Below are positions 1 to 10,380 of a stretch of DNA of 64,000 nt, piece after piece. Position numbers and translations under genes: made by a program. The stretch's first letter is position 1; each line of letters begins with the position of its first letter. Source of the stretch: Mytilus trossulus. Taxonomy: Eukaryota > Mollusca > Bivalvia > Mytilida > Mytilidae. The DNA lies in the NCBI RefSeq assembly GCF_036588685.1, contig NC_086375.1, positions 12,509,472 through 12,573,471 of the forward strand. Reading direction: 5' to 3'. The notes below the pieces were generated by a model. It was not told where the DNA came from. It was given only the letters and a program-made list of their open reading frames with translations, and did not search any database.

Positions 1-180
1 TTTATAAAAATATCTCTATTCAAATCCATACTACATCTGTTTGAAGATTGAAGTCAAAGGCACTTTTCATACTCTGGACTTAGAAATATTTTTTGAAATT
101 TCTGACGCATGCGCAGTCACAAAAAAGGGCAGACATGCGCAGAAGAGAGAAAGGGCACCTCACTAACCCTCGCCAAAGTA
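1..180. other. Unassigned sequence before the telomere-type tract
   Basis: No coding signal. The motif CATGCGCAG occurs twice, near 107-116 and 133-141; it resembles an NRF1-type GC palindrome but also occurs in repeats, so no function is claimed. Confidence 0.4.
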
Positions 181-320
181 CCCTACCCTAACCCTAACCC
201 TAACCCTAACCCTAACCCTAACCCCTAAACCCTAACCCTAACCCTAACCCTAACCCTAACCCTGACCCTGACCCTGACCCTGACCCTGACCCTGACCCTA
301 ACCCTAACCCTAACCCTAAC
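181..320. repeat. Telomere-type CCCTAA array with a CCCTGA variant block
   Basis: About 140 bp of tandem CCCTAA units, with a block of about seven CCCTGA variants in the middle (about 261-296) and CCCTAA on both sides. The C-rich strand on the plus strand is the orientation expected at a left chromosome end, because vertebrate-type TTAGGG telomeres are also used by molluscs. Since 180 bp of ordinary sequence precede it, this is a subtelomeric or interstitial tract, not a clean terminus. Short satellites of the same motif occur at 365-373, 719-741 and, in the opposite orientation, 38829-38850. Confidence 0.9.
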
Positions 321-742
321 CACGGGATGCATAAGTACACAACCACATCATTATGTTTAGAAAAAACCCTAACCATAATGACGGGATGCATAAGTACACA
401 GCTACGTCATTATGTTTAAAAAAAAACAACACAGAAGGACATATAGAAAGAGCACATTAGTAAAAATGAAAGATAGAAGACAGATACAAAACTTATCATG
501 TAACAATTACCAATGGCAGGATGTATAAGTACAGAGCGACGTCATATGTATCAAAACACACAAATATTCATACAGTCTACACTGTTAGCCACTAGTCCGA
601 TGCCCCAGACTAATAAAATTTCATTCGGACTAGTAAATAAACTTATCATAGATACCAGAAATAGAATTGAGTCTTTTGTACATATTGAGACTGAATAATT
701 GGCTCTCCTTAAAACCTAAAACCTAACCCTAACCCTAACCAC
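321..742 (+). repeat. Subtelomere-like dispersed motif, three copies
   Basis: The core GATGCATAAGTACACA, followed by a TCATTATGTTTA-type tail, appears at about 323-360 and 381-420, with a diverged copy at about 516-550. Copies alternate with short CCCTAA remnants. The arrangement suggests duplicated telomere-associated sequence. No gene is visible. Confidence 0.55.
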
Positions 743-889
743 CCGCAAAGTGGAAAGGAATAATTATAAGTTGCAAAAAAATGTTTCCCTATCCAATATA
801 CTAATAACTTAATATGTTTTAACTACGTAAGGGAAGAGAGTGCAAAGCCATGATTAAGGCTATCAAATATCAGTGTTAATAAGACAACC

Positions 890-1830
890 CAATGAATACT
901 AGACTGAAACAACTCTCCTCAGGCAAACTCAAAAGATCAAGCTTTACATTAGAGAAAAGAGCCTTTCAAAAAAAAACACCCAGTAGTTCTACATATATCT
1001 ATCGAACACATTGCTTTCAAAATGAATACAACCTGTGTAAAAATAAACTTGGAAATGTCCCCATCCAAACCTCATTTCCACTCATTACCACTAAAAACGA
1101 ACAGTCTAGCACTGTTAAGAAAAAAACTGAAAATGAGTATGCTTGAAGACAAGTACCATTTTGATACCTGGGTAACAGTATTTACAGATGGGTCAGCCAC
1201 AAACAAAAGAGGGCTGGTTTATACTAGAACATTGAGAACCCAAACGGAGGTCAACAATCACAGACAATATCAACAGGCCTAAATTGTTCAAACTACAAAG
1301 CCCTTACTCATGCTGCACACTCCATCAAAAACAAAAAACACAACTTAAAGTAGTATTCCGGACTGCTGCCCTCTCTGTGCTACAAGAATTGACGAACGAC
1401 AAGCTACATCAACTCTAACAAGCTTTATACAACATCAACAGACTGATAACAATACTACAGTGCATCCCTAAACCTTGTGGAGTTTGGGGTAATAAACAAG
1501 CCGATAAATTAGCAAAGCAGGGTGCTGAACAACAATATGAGAAAATTCAGTCTGCTGCACAGAGATGACGACTATCATCAAGTATCTGTTCAGCACTCAT
1601 CAGCAAAACGGCACTAGATAACAAGTTCTGAACAATACATCATCTTTACAATGAGGACAGGACACTATAGACTCAACCAATATTTATACAAAGTTGTTCC
1701 ATCTCTAATGTGTCCATCAGTCACAGAGAGTTAAGACACTCAGAAACATCACTCAAAGTGAAGCTATATGGACCAAAGGATGCCGAACAGATGACCACCA
1801 AATTTATTGAGGAGACTCGTATTCAAGTGA
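890..1830 (+). pseudogene. LINE-type retrotransposon 3' remnant with RNase H domain
   Basis: Translated fragments in changing frames read like the C-terminal part of a non-LTR retrotransposon ORF2. At about 1165-1200 the plus strand encodes WVTVFTDGSA, the first-aspartate motif of RNase H. Further on come fragments resembling the helical region (CSNYKAL, about 1283-1303), the end of the RNase H domain (NKQADKLAKQGAEQQ-like, about 1493-1535), a MRTGHYRLNQYLYK segment (about 1650-1690) and SLKVKLYGPKDAEQMTT (about 1752-1802). No frame is open for more than about 86 codons and several stops and shifts separate the pieces, so the copy is dead. RNase H followed by a basic, zinc-ribbon-like tail is typical of I/Jockey-type LINEs. 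The reverse transcriptase itself is not in the window; the 5' side is truncated into the subtelomere-like DNA. Confidence 0.65.
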
Positions 1831-2564
1831 AAAGGCGAACGATAAGAAAAATGACAAGTATATCTTGGTAATCCTTCGCTCACATTTATTCTGAACCTTT
1901 TATGGTTGTGCGATATAAATGCTACCATACTGCGATAAAAAGGCCATTTTGTAGTAACCATTTATCATGTTTGTGCAGTCAATTGGTGCTTCTTTGCAGT
2001 AAAGCTACATTTCTGCATTAGAAACCTCAATGAGGAGTGACAACACCATCATGGTTCCGGGAACTGTTGAAAAGAGAATATAAAAATAAGGGACAAATGA
2101 GTAATCAAAGTAGTCTGTAGAAAAGCCATAGAAAAAATATAATTTAGAAATGTACAATGCCCTCCCTTTCTGCTATGCTAGATTATACAATTAGTGATGT
2201 TGGCATAAAATTTGAAATTGTAACGCTGTCTGTAAGGCACAAATGATGTCACCACGTGACGATAGGGGAATATATATTTAACACTATGTATGATAATGTA
2301 ACTGTAGGAAGAAATAACCCGACAAACCATTCTCAGAATATTTAAACACCCTTTGTAGAGGAACCTTAATTTTATATGTAGAATCCATGCTCTCTTTGTG
2401 TATAATGCTGCTTCTACTTCCAACATTGGACATCTAACCATATTAATCGGGATTAAAGGAAATCTGTCTCTAACGTTATAACATCGTTCGATGTTTACAA
2501 TGACACAATCCCCATAAAATGAGGGAGTGTTAGGACACCGGCCAGAATCTGTTATAAAGGAAAA
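1831..2564. other. No recognisable gene
   Basis: AT-rich sequence with a 144-codon open frame on the minus strand (2178-2612) that resembles no family I know and overlaps the adjacent SINE-like unit. I treat it as a chance frame. Confidence 0.4.
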
Positions 2565-2850
2565 TGCCGAAGCACTACGAGAGAACCAAAGCTGCTCGGC
2601 AGGAACAGACAAACCGAAGCGATATCAGCAGAAGGATCTCCAGGTCAAAGTCGGGAGCAACCTTGATCAACTGGGGCCCCAAAAGTACACTTTCTAGTTT
2701 AAACTCCGCTATGGGTATCAGATATGTGTACAAGGGTGAAAATAACCCTTTTGATGTACGGATATTTTTGGCACCCCGAGTGAGAATCAAACTCGGGACA
2801 TTCAGCACTGTAGCTATCGGACTTGACCACTAGATCGAGAACTCAAAACT
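2565..2850 (-). mobile_element. tRNA-derived SINE-like element
   Basis: On the minus strand, TGGTCAAGTCCG (2818-2829) fits a Pol III A box and GTTTGATTCTC (2782-2792) fits a degenerate B box, with tRNA-like spacing of about 25 bp between them. CCCGAG...CTCGGG forms a T-arm-like stem around the B box. The body runs on to about 2565. The acceptor stem does not pair, so this is not a functional tRNA. The 77- and 89-codon open frames here are incidental. Confidence 0.5.
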
Positions 2851-3010
2851 GTGCAATTGAAAATTTCTTGCTATAGCGTAATACTGTGCAATTAGATATT
2901 TCTTCCTATTGCACAATACTATGCAATTGAAGGTTTCTTGCTAATGCACAATGCTTAATATAATAATTTTGTACCCCGATTTGGACCAACTTGAAAACTG
3001 GGCTCATAAT
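2851..3010 (+). repeat. Short GCACAATACT/GCAATTGA repeat module
   Basis: Three imperfect copies of a ~50-bp unit built on 'tgcaatt...ttgct...gcacaatact', followed by 'gatttggaccaacttgaaaa'. The same module occurs at about 20640-20770, at the start of the 20-kb inverted-repeat element, so this is a fragment of that family. Confidence 0.7.
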
Positions 3011-3976
3011 AAATCAAAGAGCTGATAGCTCTGATGTGGACGAAGGTGAATAAAAGGTAACTTGAATTACCATAAAAGCAGCCCCACTAACCCAGCCTGC
3101 TTTGTTCCATTATCGTTATGACATTTTTTTTTTCTTCAAATAAGAATGTGTCAAAAGTACATGGATTTCCCATCCGTACAATCATTTTCTATGTTCAGTT
3201 ATGTTCATGCCATGTCCACGATTTTACAACTAGATGAAAACAACACAAGTTCAAAATCTAGCATGTTAGAATAATCTTCCGAGAAAACGTTTTTGATTTG
3301 CTTATTAATTTGATCATAAAATCAAAGAGCAGATTGCTCTGAGGGACACGATTGCCATTGTTTCATTGACACATGTATACATGTAGCTGGATAATATTAT
3401 TTTCAAAACTAATTCAACTGCACATGCAAAATGCAATCTACTTAAACTGAATAGTTACAAAATAGCCAATCCCGGATAAAAGTGTATGAACAATTTACTT
3501 AGGCCTATTTGTTTTATTTTTGTACTATCAATTCAAAGTTAACTTTCAACAGCAGTCACTGAGACTCAGATTGAGAGAAGGTATATTTTTTTTTCACTTC
3601 ATAACTTACCACTTATTTTACTATGCTAATTCTAGGAGGAAACCCATTCCTAACTCTTCAAATATTTAATTTCTTTTGGGTCAATGATAATGACTCCTTT
3701 CCGTACACATTCCTCGGTTTAAATTGTGATCGTTTTCAATATTATACGACGTTTATTGACAGAACGAGATAATATTCGACGTGTTGCTTTTGATTCAGAA
3801 CTCATAGGATTTACTTCCGGAATGGAGACAACTCGAAACGACAATATGGAAGACTCCATTTCGCCTGAAGGGATGTTCTAGTAACAACTTGACGACGTGG
3901 ACTAATTAATTTTAATTTAAATGATGCAAATGATTTTAAGTTATGCAACAACAATAACCCTCAATGGCAGACATAC
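3011..3976. other. Unannotated AT-rich sequence 3' of the BEL/Pao element
   Basis: No gene, RNA or clear repeat recognised. This is the target-side flank of the retrotransposon. Confidence 0.4.
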
Positions 3977-3981
3977 ATAGA
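3977..3981. other. Target site duplication, left copy (ATAGA)
   Basis: ATAGA directly abuts the left LTR and is repeated at 10054-10058 directly after the right LTR. Five-base duplications are usual for BEL/Pao insertion. Confidence 0.85.
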
Positions 3982-4133
3982 TATAGATGATATAACGATA
4001 TAACAACAACTATTCAGCCATTACATTTTATATAGAAGTTCGTATTTCCGCCCAAGGCGACGTCACTGACAATGCGACGTCTACAATAAACGTACAATAG
4101 TTGGAACGTTATGTTCCCGCGATAATCTCAACA
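3982..4133 (-). repeat. 3' LTR of the BEL/Pao element
   Basis: 152 bp, nearly identical to 9902-10053. On the minus strand it starts TGTTGAGATTATCGCGGG and ends CATCTATA. Differences from the other LTR are one in the CCATTACA segment and two around the GCGACGTC segment. Confidence 0.92.
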
Positions 4134-4403
4134 TACTGGGGCCGCGAAAAAATAAAAATTATCACAATTTTCTAAAATTCTCAATTGTCCATTAATAAAT
4201 CGTTTCACTGATAAATAACTGTCCATCAATAAATAATATCACTTTGAAATTGTCTCTCGCGTTGTGTTTTTCTTTGTAATACTGAGCAAATCATATAAAA
4301 CGGAAATTATATTTAGCGATTTAATTCAATTAAAGTCTCTCATGAAATAAAATAAAATTCAACTTTGCACTAAACGTGTAATTGTTTATGTTCATCGATT
4401 ACA

Positions 4404-5015
4404 TCACTGGTGAATCCACTTCTGTATCGTCTCTCGGGCCTTTAGGCTAGCTTTTCGTTTCGGTCTGTTCTCCATATGGTCCTGCTCATCAATATGAACG
4501 TTACTGTTAGAATTGTTTGTCATCGTTTGTGTTACTTCCAACGGATATAATTTGGCGATCGGTCTTGTAGTTTCTCCCGTGCTGGTCCTTATTCGTGCTG
4601 ATCTTACAAGTCCATCATTACCTCTCGCAAGTTCGGTTACGATCCCAATTTTCCAGTTTATCCTCGGACATTCGTTGTGAATTTGTACGATGTCTCCTGT
4701 ATTTATTAATTGTTCATTTTTTCCGATTGTCCTATGAAATTCACGTAAAGATGTAAGGTATTCGGATTTCCATCTTTTCCAGAAATGTTGAATAAATTGC
4801 GTTTGTCTGTGTACACTTTTATTAAGATCTTTATGTCCCATGTAAGTCGGGTCTAGGAAATTATCAATTTCTGATTGCGGGTACGGTAATGTTGAAATCC
4901 GCCTTCCGTATAATAGATGAGACGGCGTTAAAGCTTCACAGTCTTTGATATCGGATGATGGATATGTTAGCGGTCTGTCATTTAAGATAGTTTCTATTTC
5001 CGTAACAACTGTTTG
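4404..5015 (-). pseudogene. BEL/Pao polyprotein C-terminus: integrase tail and DUF5641-like domain
   Basis: The minus strand is open from 5015 down to a stop at 4404-4406, in the same frame as the integrase core upstream. After the TAA at 5016-5018 it reads QTVVTEIETILNDRPLTY, the conserved end of the Pao integrase, then ALTPSHLLYGRR, then the DUF5641-like module (FWKRWKSEYLTSLREFH, GDIVQIHNE, GIVTELARGNDGLVRSARI, RPIAKLYPLE). DUF5641-type domains sit at the C-terminus of Pao-family integrases and are thought to aid DNA binding. The 270 bp between the stop and the 3' LTR hold no further ORF. The upstream TAA separates this part from the catalytic domain. Confidence 0.88.
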
Positions 5016-5984
5016 TTATGTTTCCATGTTTACTTGGGATCGTCCAAGCACTTTCTTCAAACTTGTCTTCGTCAGAGCAATCAAGCGCTCCCAAAATCCA
5101 CCATACCAAGGTGCACGTTTCGGTATAAATCTCCACTCGACACCGTGTGTTGATAAAGTATTTTTTACTATATCCGATTCACATAATCTTTTTATTTCTG
5201 CAGATCCTGCAATGAATGTAGTTGCATTGTCAGATACTAGAATTTTAGGCAAAGATTTACGGCTAACAAAGCGCCGAAATGCCTGAATAAATGAATGTTC
5301 GCTCAAGTTTGGAACTACTTCTAGGTGAACTGCTCTTGTCGATGCGCATGTAAATAAACATATATACGCTTTCTTTAAAGTTCTTTCTGAGTCCTTTACG
5401 TATAAAGCACCTGTATAATCGACTCCTGTGACGGTAAATGGCGAAGCTTCCTGTACTCTTATTTTCGGTAGGGGTGGCGGATCCGGTTTGTTGTAAGATT
5501 TTCCCATAACTTTGCGGAAAGTTACACATTTGTTTAATAACTTCTTAACAAATTGTCGGAGTGTCGGTACCCAATACGATTGTCGTACATAAGTTAGCGT
5601 AGCATTTAGTCCAGAATGGAGTGAACTTTCGTGTGCGTCTATCACTATCAGTTTGGTAAGTGGTTGATTTGCAGGTATAATATATGGAAATTTAGTATTC
5701 TCTGGAATCGGTGCATTGTGAATCCTACCATTGCATCTCACAAGGCCATCGTCATCTATGAAGAGTCCTAGTTGTCTTATTCTTGGATATTTCATTGTGT
5801 TTTTATTTCTTGTGTCCTGTAAACTTTTTATTTCGGCGGAGTATGAAGATTTTTGGCAATCTAATATCCATGAACGCACCGCGATATTAATATCATTTGT
5901 CGTTAAGACTCCACTTTTTCTCAGATGTTTGGTATATCGGCAATTAGATATGAACCGCTGAACGTAAGCGGTTATTCGAATCAA
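5016..5984 (-). pseudogene. BEL/Pao integrase: zinc-binding and catalytic core
   Basis: 322 codons, ending at TAA 5016-5018. It opens with KLIRITAYVQRF, the usual linker between the Pao peptidase region and integrase. The zinc-binding part has H118 and H123 (DAHESSLHSG) and C153, but the second cysteine position of the CxxC pair holds F156. The catalytic core keeps all three acidic residues: D189 (GVDYTG), D252 (SDNATTF) and E299 (GGFWER). The enzyme would insert element cDNA into the genome from a nuclear pre-integration complex. The frame is offset by one from the ORF upstream; the shift lies at about 5985-6000. The start codon is only the first open position after that shift, not a real initiation site. 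The final codons before the TAA are still within the integrase domain. Confidence 0.92.
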
Positions 5985-6364
5985 CTTCCATATTTCGAAA
6001 TGTCTATAATGTTACTAATACCATAGTAGTCAGTATGAACGTCATTGTTTTGAAATTCCTCGTCGCCGTTTTCTCCTGTAATTGTCAATACTGTTTTACT
6101 TGTAGGAGTTAATTCTGGCCATTTTGTTCGAGTCGTTAACCAATTTGGTCCTTTTTTCCAAATGACACTATTGATGTATTGATCGGCGTCAATTCCTCGT
6201 GTTAAGAGATCTGCTGGATTGTATTCTGTAGGACAATATCTCCATTCATGTTGATTTGTAGACTCTATAATTTCTCGCACTCGATTTGCAATAAATCGTT
6301 TTAACGGTTTCGATGATTTTATCCAGTGTAATACAATGCAGCTATCCAACCAGAAAACCACGTT
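5981..6364 (-). pseudogene. BEL/Pao polyprotein: Pao peptidase / RNase H region, C-terminal part
   Basis: This frame continues the reverse transcriptase ORF after an in-frame TAA at 6365-6367, beginning NVVFWLDSCIVLHWI, with RFIANRVREI and EWRYCPTEYNPADLLTRG downstream. Those motifs define the region after RNase H in Pao elements (Pao retrotransposon peptidase family). It ends at TGA 5981-5983 because a one-base shift occurs just before; the correct downstream reading is in the adjacent frame. Same lineage and same transcript as the flanking parts. Confidence 0.88.
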
Positions 6365-8683
6365 TTAACATTCAAAAGTCGATTTTACATGTGACGCTAG
6401 TCTAGTTCCAATAACTGCGGCCATAAGTTCTAATTGCGGTAATGTTAGGTTTTTCACTGGCGCTACTCTGCTTTTCGCCATCACTAACGTAGTTTTGGTA
6501 CCGTTGTTCAGATATGCAGTCGCTCCATACGCTTTTGGACTCGAATCGCAAAATACGTGAAGTTCAAATTGTGTCGAAGTAGAATTACTGGAGAAATAAT
6601 ATCTGGGAAATACGATTTGTGTCGCTTTCTCTAAGTCGCTAGCTACATTAATCCATGTAGCCTTAAAGTTTTCCGGAACTGGTTCATCCCAATCAAGTTT
6701 ACTTTTCCATAGATCCTGTATGAGCATCTTTGTTCGTATTGTGACGGGGCTGAGTATTCCAAGTGGATCGTATATTTTGGAAGAATGTTTCAAAATCTCC
6801 TTTTTTGTTACAATGTCTCGTAGTTGAATCTCACATTTCTGGTACATCAGATCATCGGATTTGCTATTCGATAACATACCAAGTACTTTTGTGTTGATGT
6901 CCTTATCTAGTACATTTTCCGTCTTGGCTAGCGTGCGTATATTTTCACTGTTCGATGTCCACGATCGTAGGTTGAATCCGGCTTCCTTCATCATTGTTCT
7001 CGCTTCCTTATAATACGTATTAGCGTCATCCTCGTTCTGTAAACTTGTCAGAATGTTGTCCACGTACAAGTCTCTTTCCATCAATGTAGCTGTTGTACTG
7101 TTGTAACGATGTAAATGTTTCAGTATCGTGTCGTTAAGCATAAACGGCGAACAAGTTGCTCCGAAAAGGACGGATTTGAACCTGTAAGTCTGTAGATTAC
7201 TTGTAGGGTCTGATGGGTTACTGAGCCACAAGAAACGTGTAGCGTCTCGGTCATCTTCGTTTAAGCCAACATGTAAAAAGGCCTTTTCAATATCAATTGT
7301 AATGGCGACAGGGTTGGCTCTAAATCTCATCAGAATTTTTGTCAGGTCGTTTAGTTTCGGCGGTGTGTCTAAGAGGCAGTCATTCAAACTAGGCGAATAA
7401 GGCGACTGGCGGCAACTGCAGTCATAAACGATTCGGATAGGCGTAGTGCTTGATTCCTTCTGTACTGGATGATGAGGAATATAGTGTATTATTCCTTGAG
7501 TTTCAGCTGTTTCATCCACTCTCTCTATGAACTCCCTTCGTTCCTGTTCTTGTATAATGTTCCCGTACTTCTTTAACATATCCGGGTTTTGGGTAAGTCT
7601 TTTAATGACGTTTTCTGTCCTTCTCTTCGTGACTGCTAAATTTGTAGGCAATTCATCATGGTCCTGTTTCCATGGTAACCTAGCGAAATACTTATTTTCT
7701 CTGAATTCAATTGATCTGTCCTGATATGCTGTTATGTAGGTATCGTCGTCTTCGTCTTCGTCTAACTCCTTACTATTTATACCTATTGATTCTAAATTCC
7801 AAAATCTCTCTAAATTGTATTCTTCATCTTTGTGTGATATTAAAACATTAAACATGTTAGTTTTCGATGTGTTAGTTTTAGTACTGTATGTAGGTCCCGA
7901 AAGCAAATATCCGATCTTGGATTTCACGGCGGTCGGACCGTTTCCCCGTACAATATGGTCTACTACAATGTCCCAGTAGTGATCTGCACCTACAAGCAAG
8001 GATATATCAAACAAATCTTGCTGTGTCATCGTGTGTGCTAACTTCAAACCACGTAAATAACCGTTCTGTGTATCAATATTACGTATGTGATTATGTAAAG
8101 GCGTGGCGATCATCGGTACTATCAGTACTTTGATTGGCAATACGTGTCCGGCATCGGTTTTCAGATAGATTGTTGTCTTTTCTAAGTGTCTCGTGTTTTT
8201 CTCTTCACCTCCAAATGCCGATAAATGTATTATCTCTGTTCCTTCTATCTGTAAATTGAGTTTATTCGCTAAGTTCTGCGTCAAAAACGATCTTTGAGCT
8301 CCTTCGTCAAATAGAATATTCGTATCGATAAAGTGCTGATTTGAGCCTACTTGAGATACGGCGGTTTTCAAAAGTACATTTGATCGCGATTCTGTCGATT
8401 GAGAATACAAAATGGTAGTATCTTCTTCTGTATCATGAAGTTCATTAACGAGTTGAACGTTTGTCGATGGCGGGTTTGACGGGTTGCTGCTCTGGTTATA
8501 ATTCGCGTGGAAGTTCGTATTTGCTGAGTTACTACTCCCGTTTCTATGGTTTACCTCATTCACTGGTTTTATGTTGTTTGTTGGACGTGAATTACACAAG
8601 CTTGTATGGTGATTCATATTACAATTTCTACATGTGTGTTTAGATTTACAATCATTTATTCTGTGTTTACCAAGGCAGTTAAA
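6365..8683 (-). pseudogene. BEL/Pao polyprotein: zinc knuckle, protease, reverse transcriptase, RNase H
   Basis: Open from just after a TGA at 8684-8686 down to TAA 6365-6367, in frame with gag. The first 22 codons hold a CCHC-type knuckle (FNCLGKH...C and CRNC). Counting from the methionine at 8617: the aspartic protease motif ILFDEGAQRSF is at residues 101-111; the reverse transcriptase has TIDIEKAF (440-447) and the catalytic YVDN (518-521), a variant of YxDD common in this clade; KIYDPLG at 614-620 and LPQLELMAA at 726-734 are Pao signatures; RNase H starts with FCDSSPKAYGA (689-699). It would cleave the polyprotein and copy the RNA into DNA in cytoplasmic particles. All the catalytic motifs are intact; the breaks are at both ends of the segment. 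Confidence 0.95.
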
Positions 8684-9883
8684 TCAAAACTTATCACGTT
8701 TTACTATTATCATACGGGATTCTGTGTCGGTTATTTTACTGCACTGGGTAGGTGCGTGTATTTCATGACAAAACACACAAGGTCTTGTCTCAATATTCTT
8801 GACAGATTTGGACTTTGCCGATTTCGCTCCGGCAAAGAAAGACGATGTTGTGGGCAAATGGTTTGTCGACTCTAACTCTTGTCCTGCGTCCATTATATTA
8901 ATCTCATCTAAAATGCTCCTACGGAGGTCCCGTAATACCCAAGTTTGTATTCTGTGTTCTCGCGCGAGATGTTGTCTGACTTCCCCGGGTAATTTCTTCA
9001 TAGTAATTGGAACAAGTAGAGTGCCGTATGTTTCTTGTGTCTGACCTAAAGCTTCTAATCCCCTGACGTAACTTTCCATTTTATCGTAAAAGCTTCGTAA
9101 GCTTGTTATCTGATTTCTAGGCAAAGGGATTTCTAATAATGCCTGCATGTATGCATTTATGATTTTGTCTTGTTGACCGAACCTCTCTTTTAATAGGTTT
9201 ACGGCTTCATCATAGTTTACATTTGTAAGTGCGAACCCCGCTATAGAATCTAGTGCTTCATGTTCTAGCTGTGCTTTCAAGTAATTGAATTTTTGTACAT
9301 TCGTAAGTGACAAGTTAATGTGTACGGCCGACTCATATGAGTCCCAGAAAGGTTGCCATTCTAAGATGTTCCCTGAGAATATTGGAAGCGAAAGTTTGGG
9401 TAGGCGGTGACTACTAGCTGACGAAAATGTGCTTTGCTGTGTGTTGAACGTATGACTGGCTTGTACAGACGGGTTCTCAAACGACTGTGCGTTGTGTGGG
9501 TTGGCTATGTTGTGCGTTGGTACAAACGGTATAGTTTCTGGATTTAAAGTGTGGGTTGTTGTATGTGAATCAATATGACGGGACTGTGGTGTTTGGACAT
9601 TTTGTATGAACTTACGTATGTGGCGAATCTTTGTTTCCATATCCACTGAATATTCATCTGAATCCACTATCTCATTTTCCACATCTTCCGGTTCTGTTAA
9701 CTTTAGAATTTGTTCGTTTAAGTCCTCAAACAATGTTTGTGTTTGCACTAGTTTTCCGAGTGTTGCAATAACTTCTTCTTCATCGAAATTTGAATTCTCC
9801 TTTACTTCATCTAATCTTCGGAATAATCAGGTAACAGCGCTTCTGTTCCCCGATTGGACTGATTTCAATTTTACGAGATCCAT
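8684..9883 (-). pseudogene. BEL/Pao gag region (DUF1759-like), with one internal nonsense codon
   Basis: An ATG at 9881-9883 begins a frame that reads MDLVKLKSVQSGN, meets a TGA at 9827-9829, and then stays open to TGA 8684-8686. The open part contains the DUF1759-type core LPKLSLPIFSG...EWQPFWDSYESAV...KFNYLKAQL, the conserved gag module of Pao-family elements, and ends in a CxFCHEIHAPTQC zinc-finger-like segment. The gag would assemble the particle that packages the RNA. No ATG exists between the first TGA and the GTG at 9748, which supports 9883 as the ancestral start. That ATG lies only two bases beyond the primer-binding-like site, so the leader is almost absent. The frame is continuous with pol, as usual for BEL/Pao. 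Confidence 0.9.
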
Positions 9884-9884
9884 T

Positions 9885-9897
9885 GGTCAAGGCACCA
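9885..9897 (-). other. Primer-binding-like site of the BEL/Pao element
   Basis: The minus strand reads TGGTGCCTTGACC, four bases inside the 5' LTR. It begins with TGG, complementary to a tRNA CCA end, and sits where the minus-strand primer binds. I cannot name the tRNA. Confidence 0.6.
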
Positions 9898-9901
9898 TAA
9901 A

Positions 9902-10053
9902 TATAGATGATATAACGATATAACAACAACTATTCAGCCACTACATTTTATATAGAAGTTCGTATTTCCGCCCAAGGCGACGTCACTGACAATACGACGT
10001 CGACAATAAACGTACAATAGTTGGAACGTTATGTTCCCGCGATAATCTCAACA
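9902..10053 (-). repeat. 5' LTR of the BEL/Pao element
   Basis: 152 bp, about 98% identical to 3982-4133. It should carry the element promoter and polyadenylation site; I see no certain TATA box on the minus strand, and the LTR is short for the group. Confidence 0.92.
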
Positions 10054-10058
10054 ATAGA
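10054..10058. other. Target site duplication, right copy (ATAGA)
   Basis: Matches 3977-3981 exactly and abuts the right LTR. Confidence 0.85.
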
Positions 10059-10380
10059 TAAGATCCAATGAGTTATAAATGAATTAATTGAGTGGGCAAT
10101 CCAGAGCAACCATTCAATCTAAAACCCCTTGAAGTAAAGAAAACTATACGCATGCGCAAAAATACCAAAATAAACCCTAGAGCAAGAACGTATATTAAAT
10201 GTTTATTAAACGACCTAGATTGTTCTCTATTTCTTTATGGAAGTACAATCTCAAATATCAGTTTCATAACAGTAACATATAAGAACAAGAGTGCACACGC
10301 TGAAATGTCTCGCCTTCTTTACTTATCATGGATATAAAAATATGTTTATAGACCAAATATAAAGCTTTATTACAACTCTC
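10059..10380. other. No recognisable feature
   Basis: AT-rich flank between the BEL/Pao element and the next repeat block. An 81-codon open frame (10092-10337) has no family resemblance. Confidence 0.35.

Larger units (their letters stand above)
3982..10053 (-). mobile_element. BEL/Pao LTR retrotransposon, nearly full length
   Basis: A 6.07-kb element on the minus strand bounded by 152-bp direct repeats and an ATAGA duplication. The order on the minus strand is 5' LTR, primer-binding-like site, gag (DUF1759-like), zinc knuckle, aspartic protease (DUF1758-like), reverse transcriptase, RNase H / Pao peptidase region, integrase zinc-binding and catalytic domains, DUF5641-like C-terminus, then 3' LTR. 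That single gag-pol order with DUF1759, DUF1758 and DUF5641 modules is diagnostic of BEL/Pao. The two LTRs differ at only three visible positions, so insertion was recent. The frame carries four nonsense codons and one frameshift, so this copy should not make the full polyprotein. No clear polypurine tract is seen next to the 3' LTR, and no env-like ORF. Confidence 0.95.

Noticed and set aside
2178..2612. 144-codon minus-strand ORF as a gene
   Set aside because: No recognisable domain; it overlaps the SINE-like unit and lies in repeat-rich DNA.
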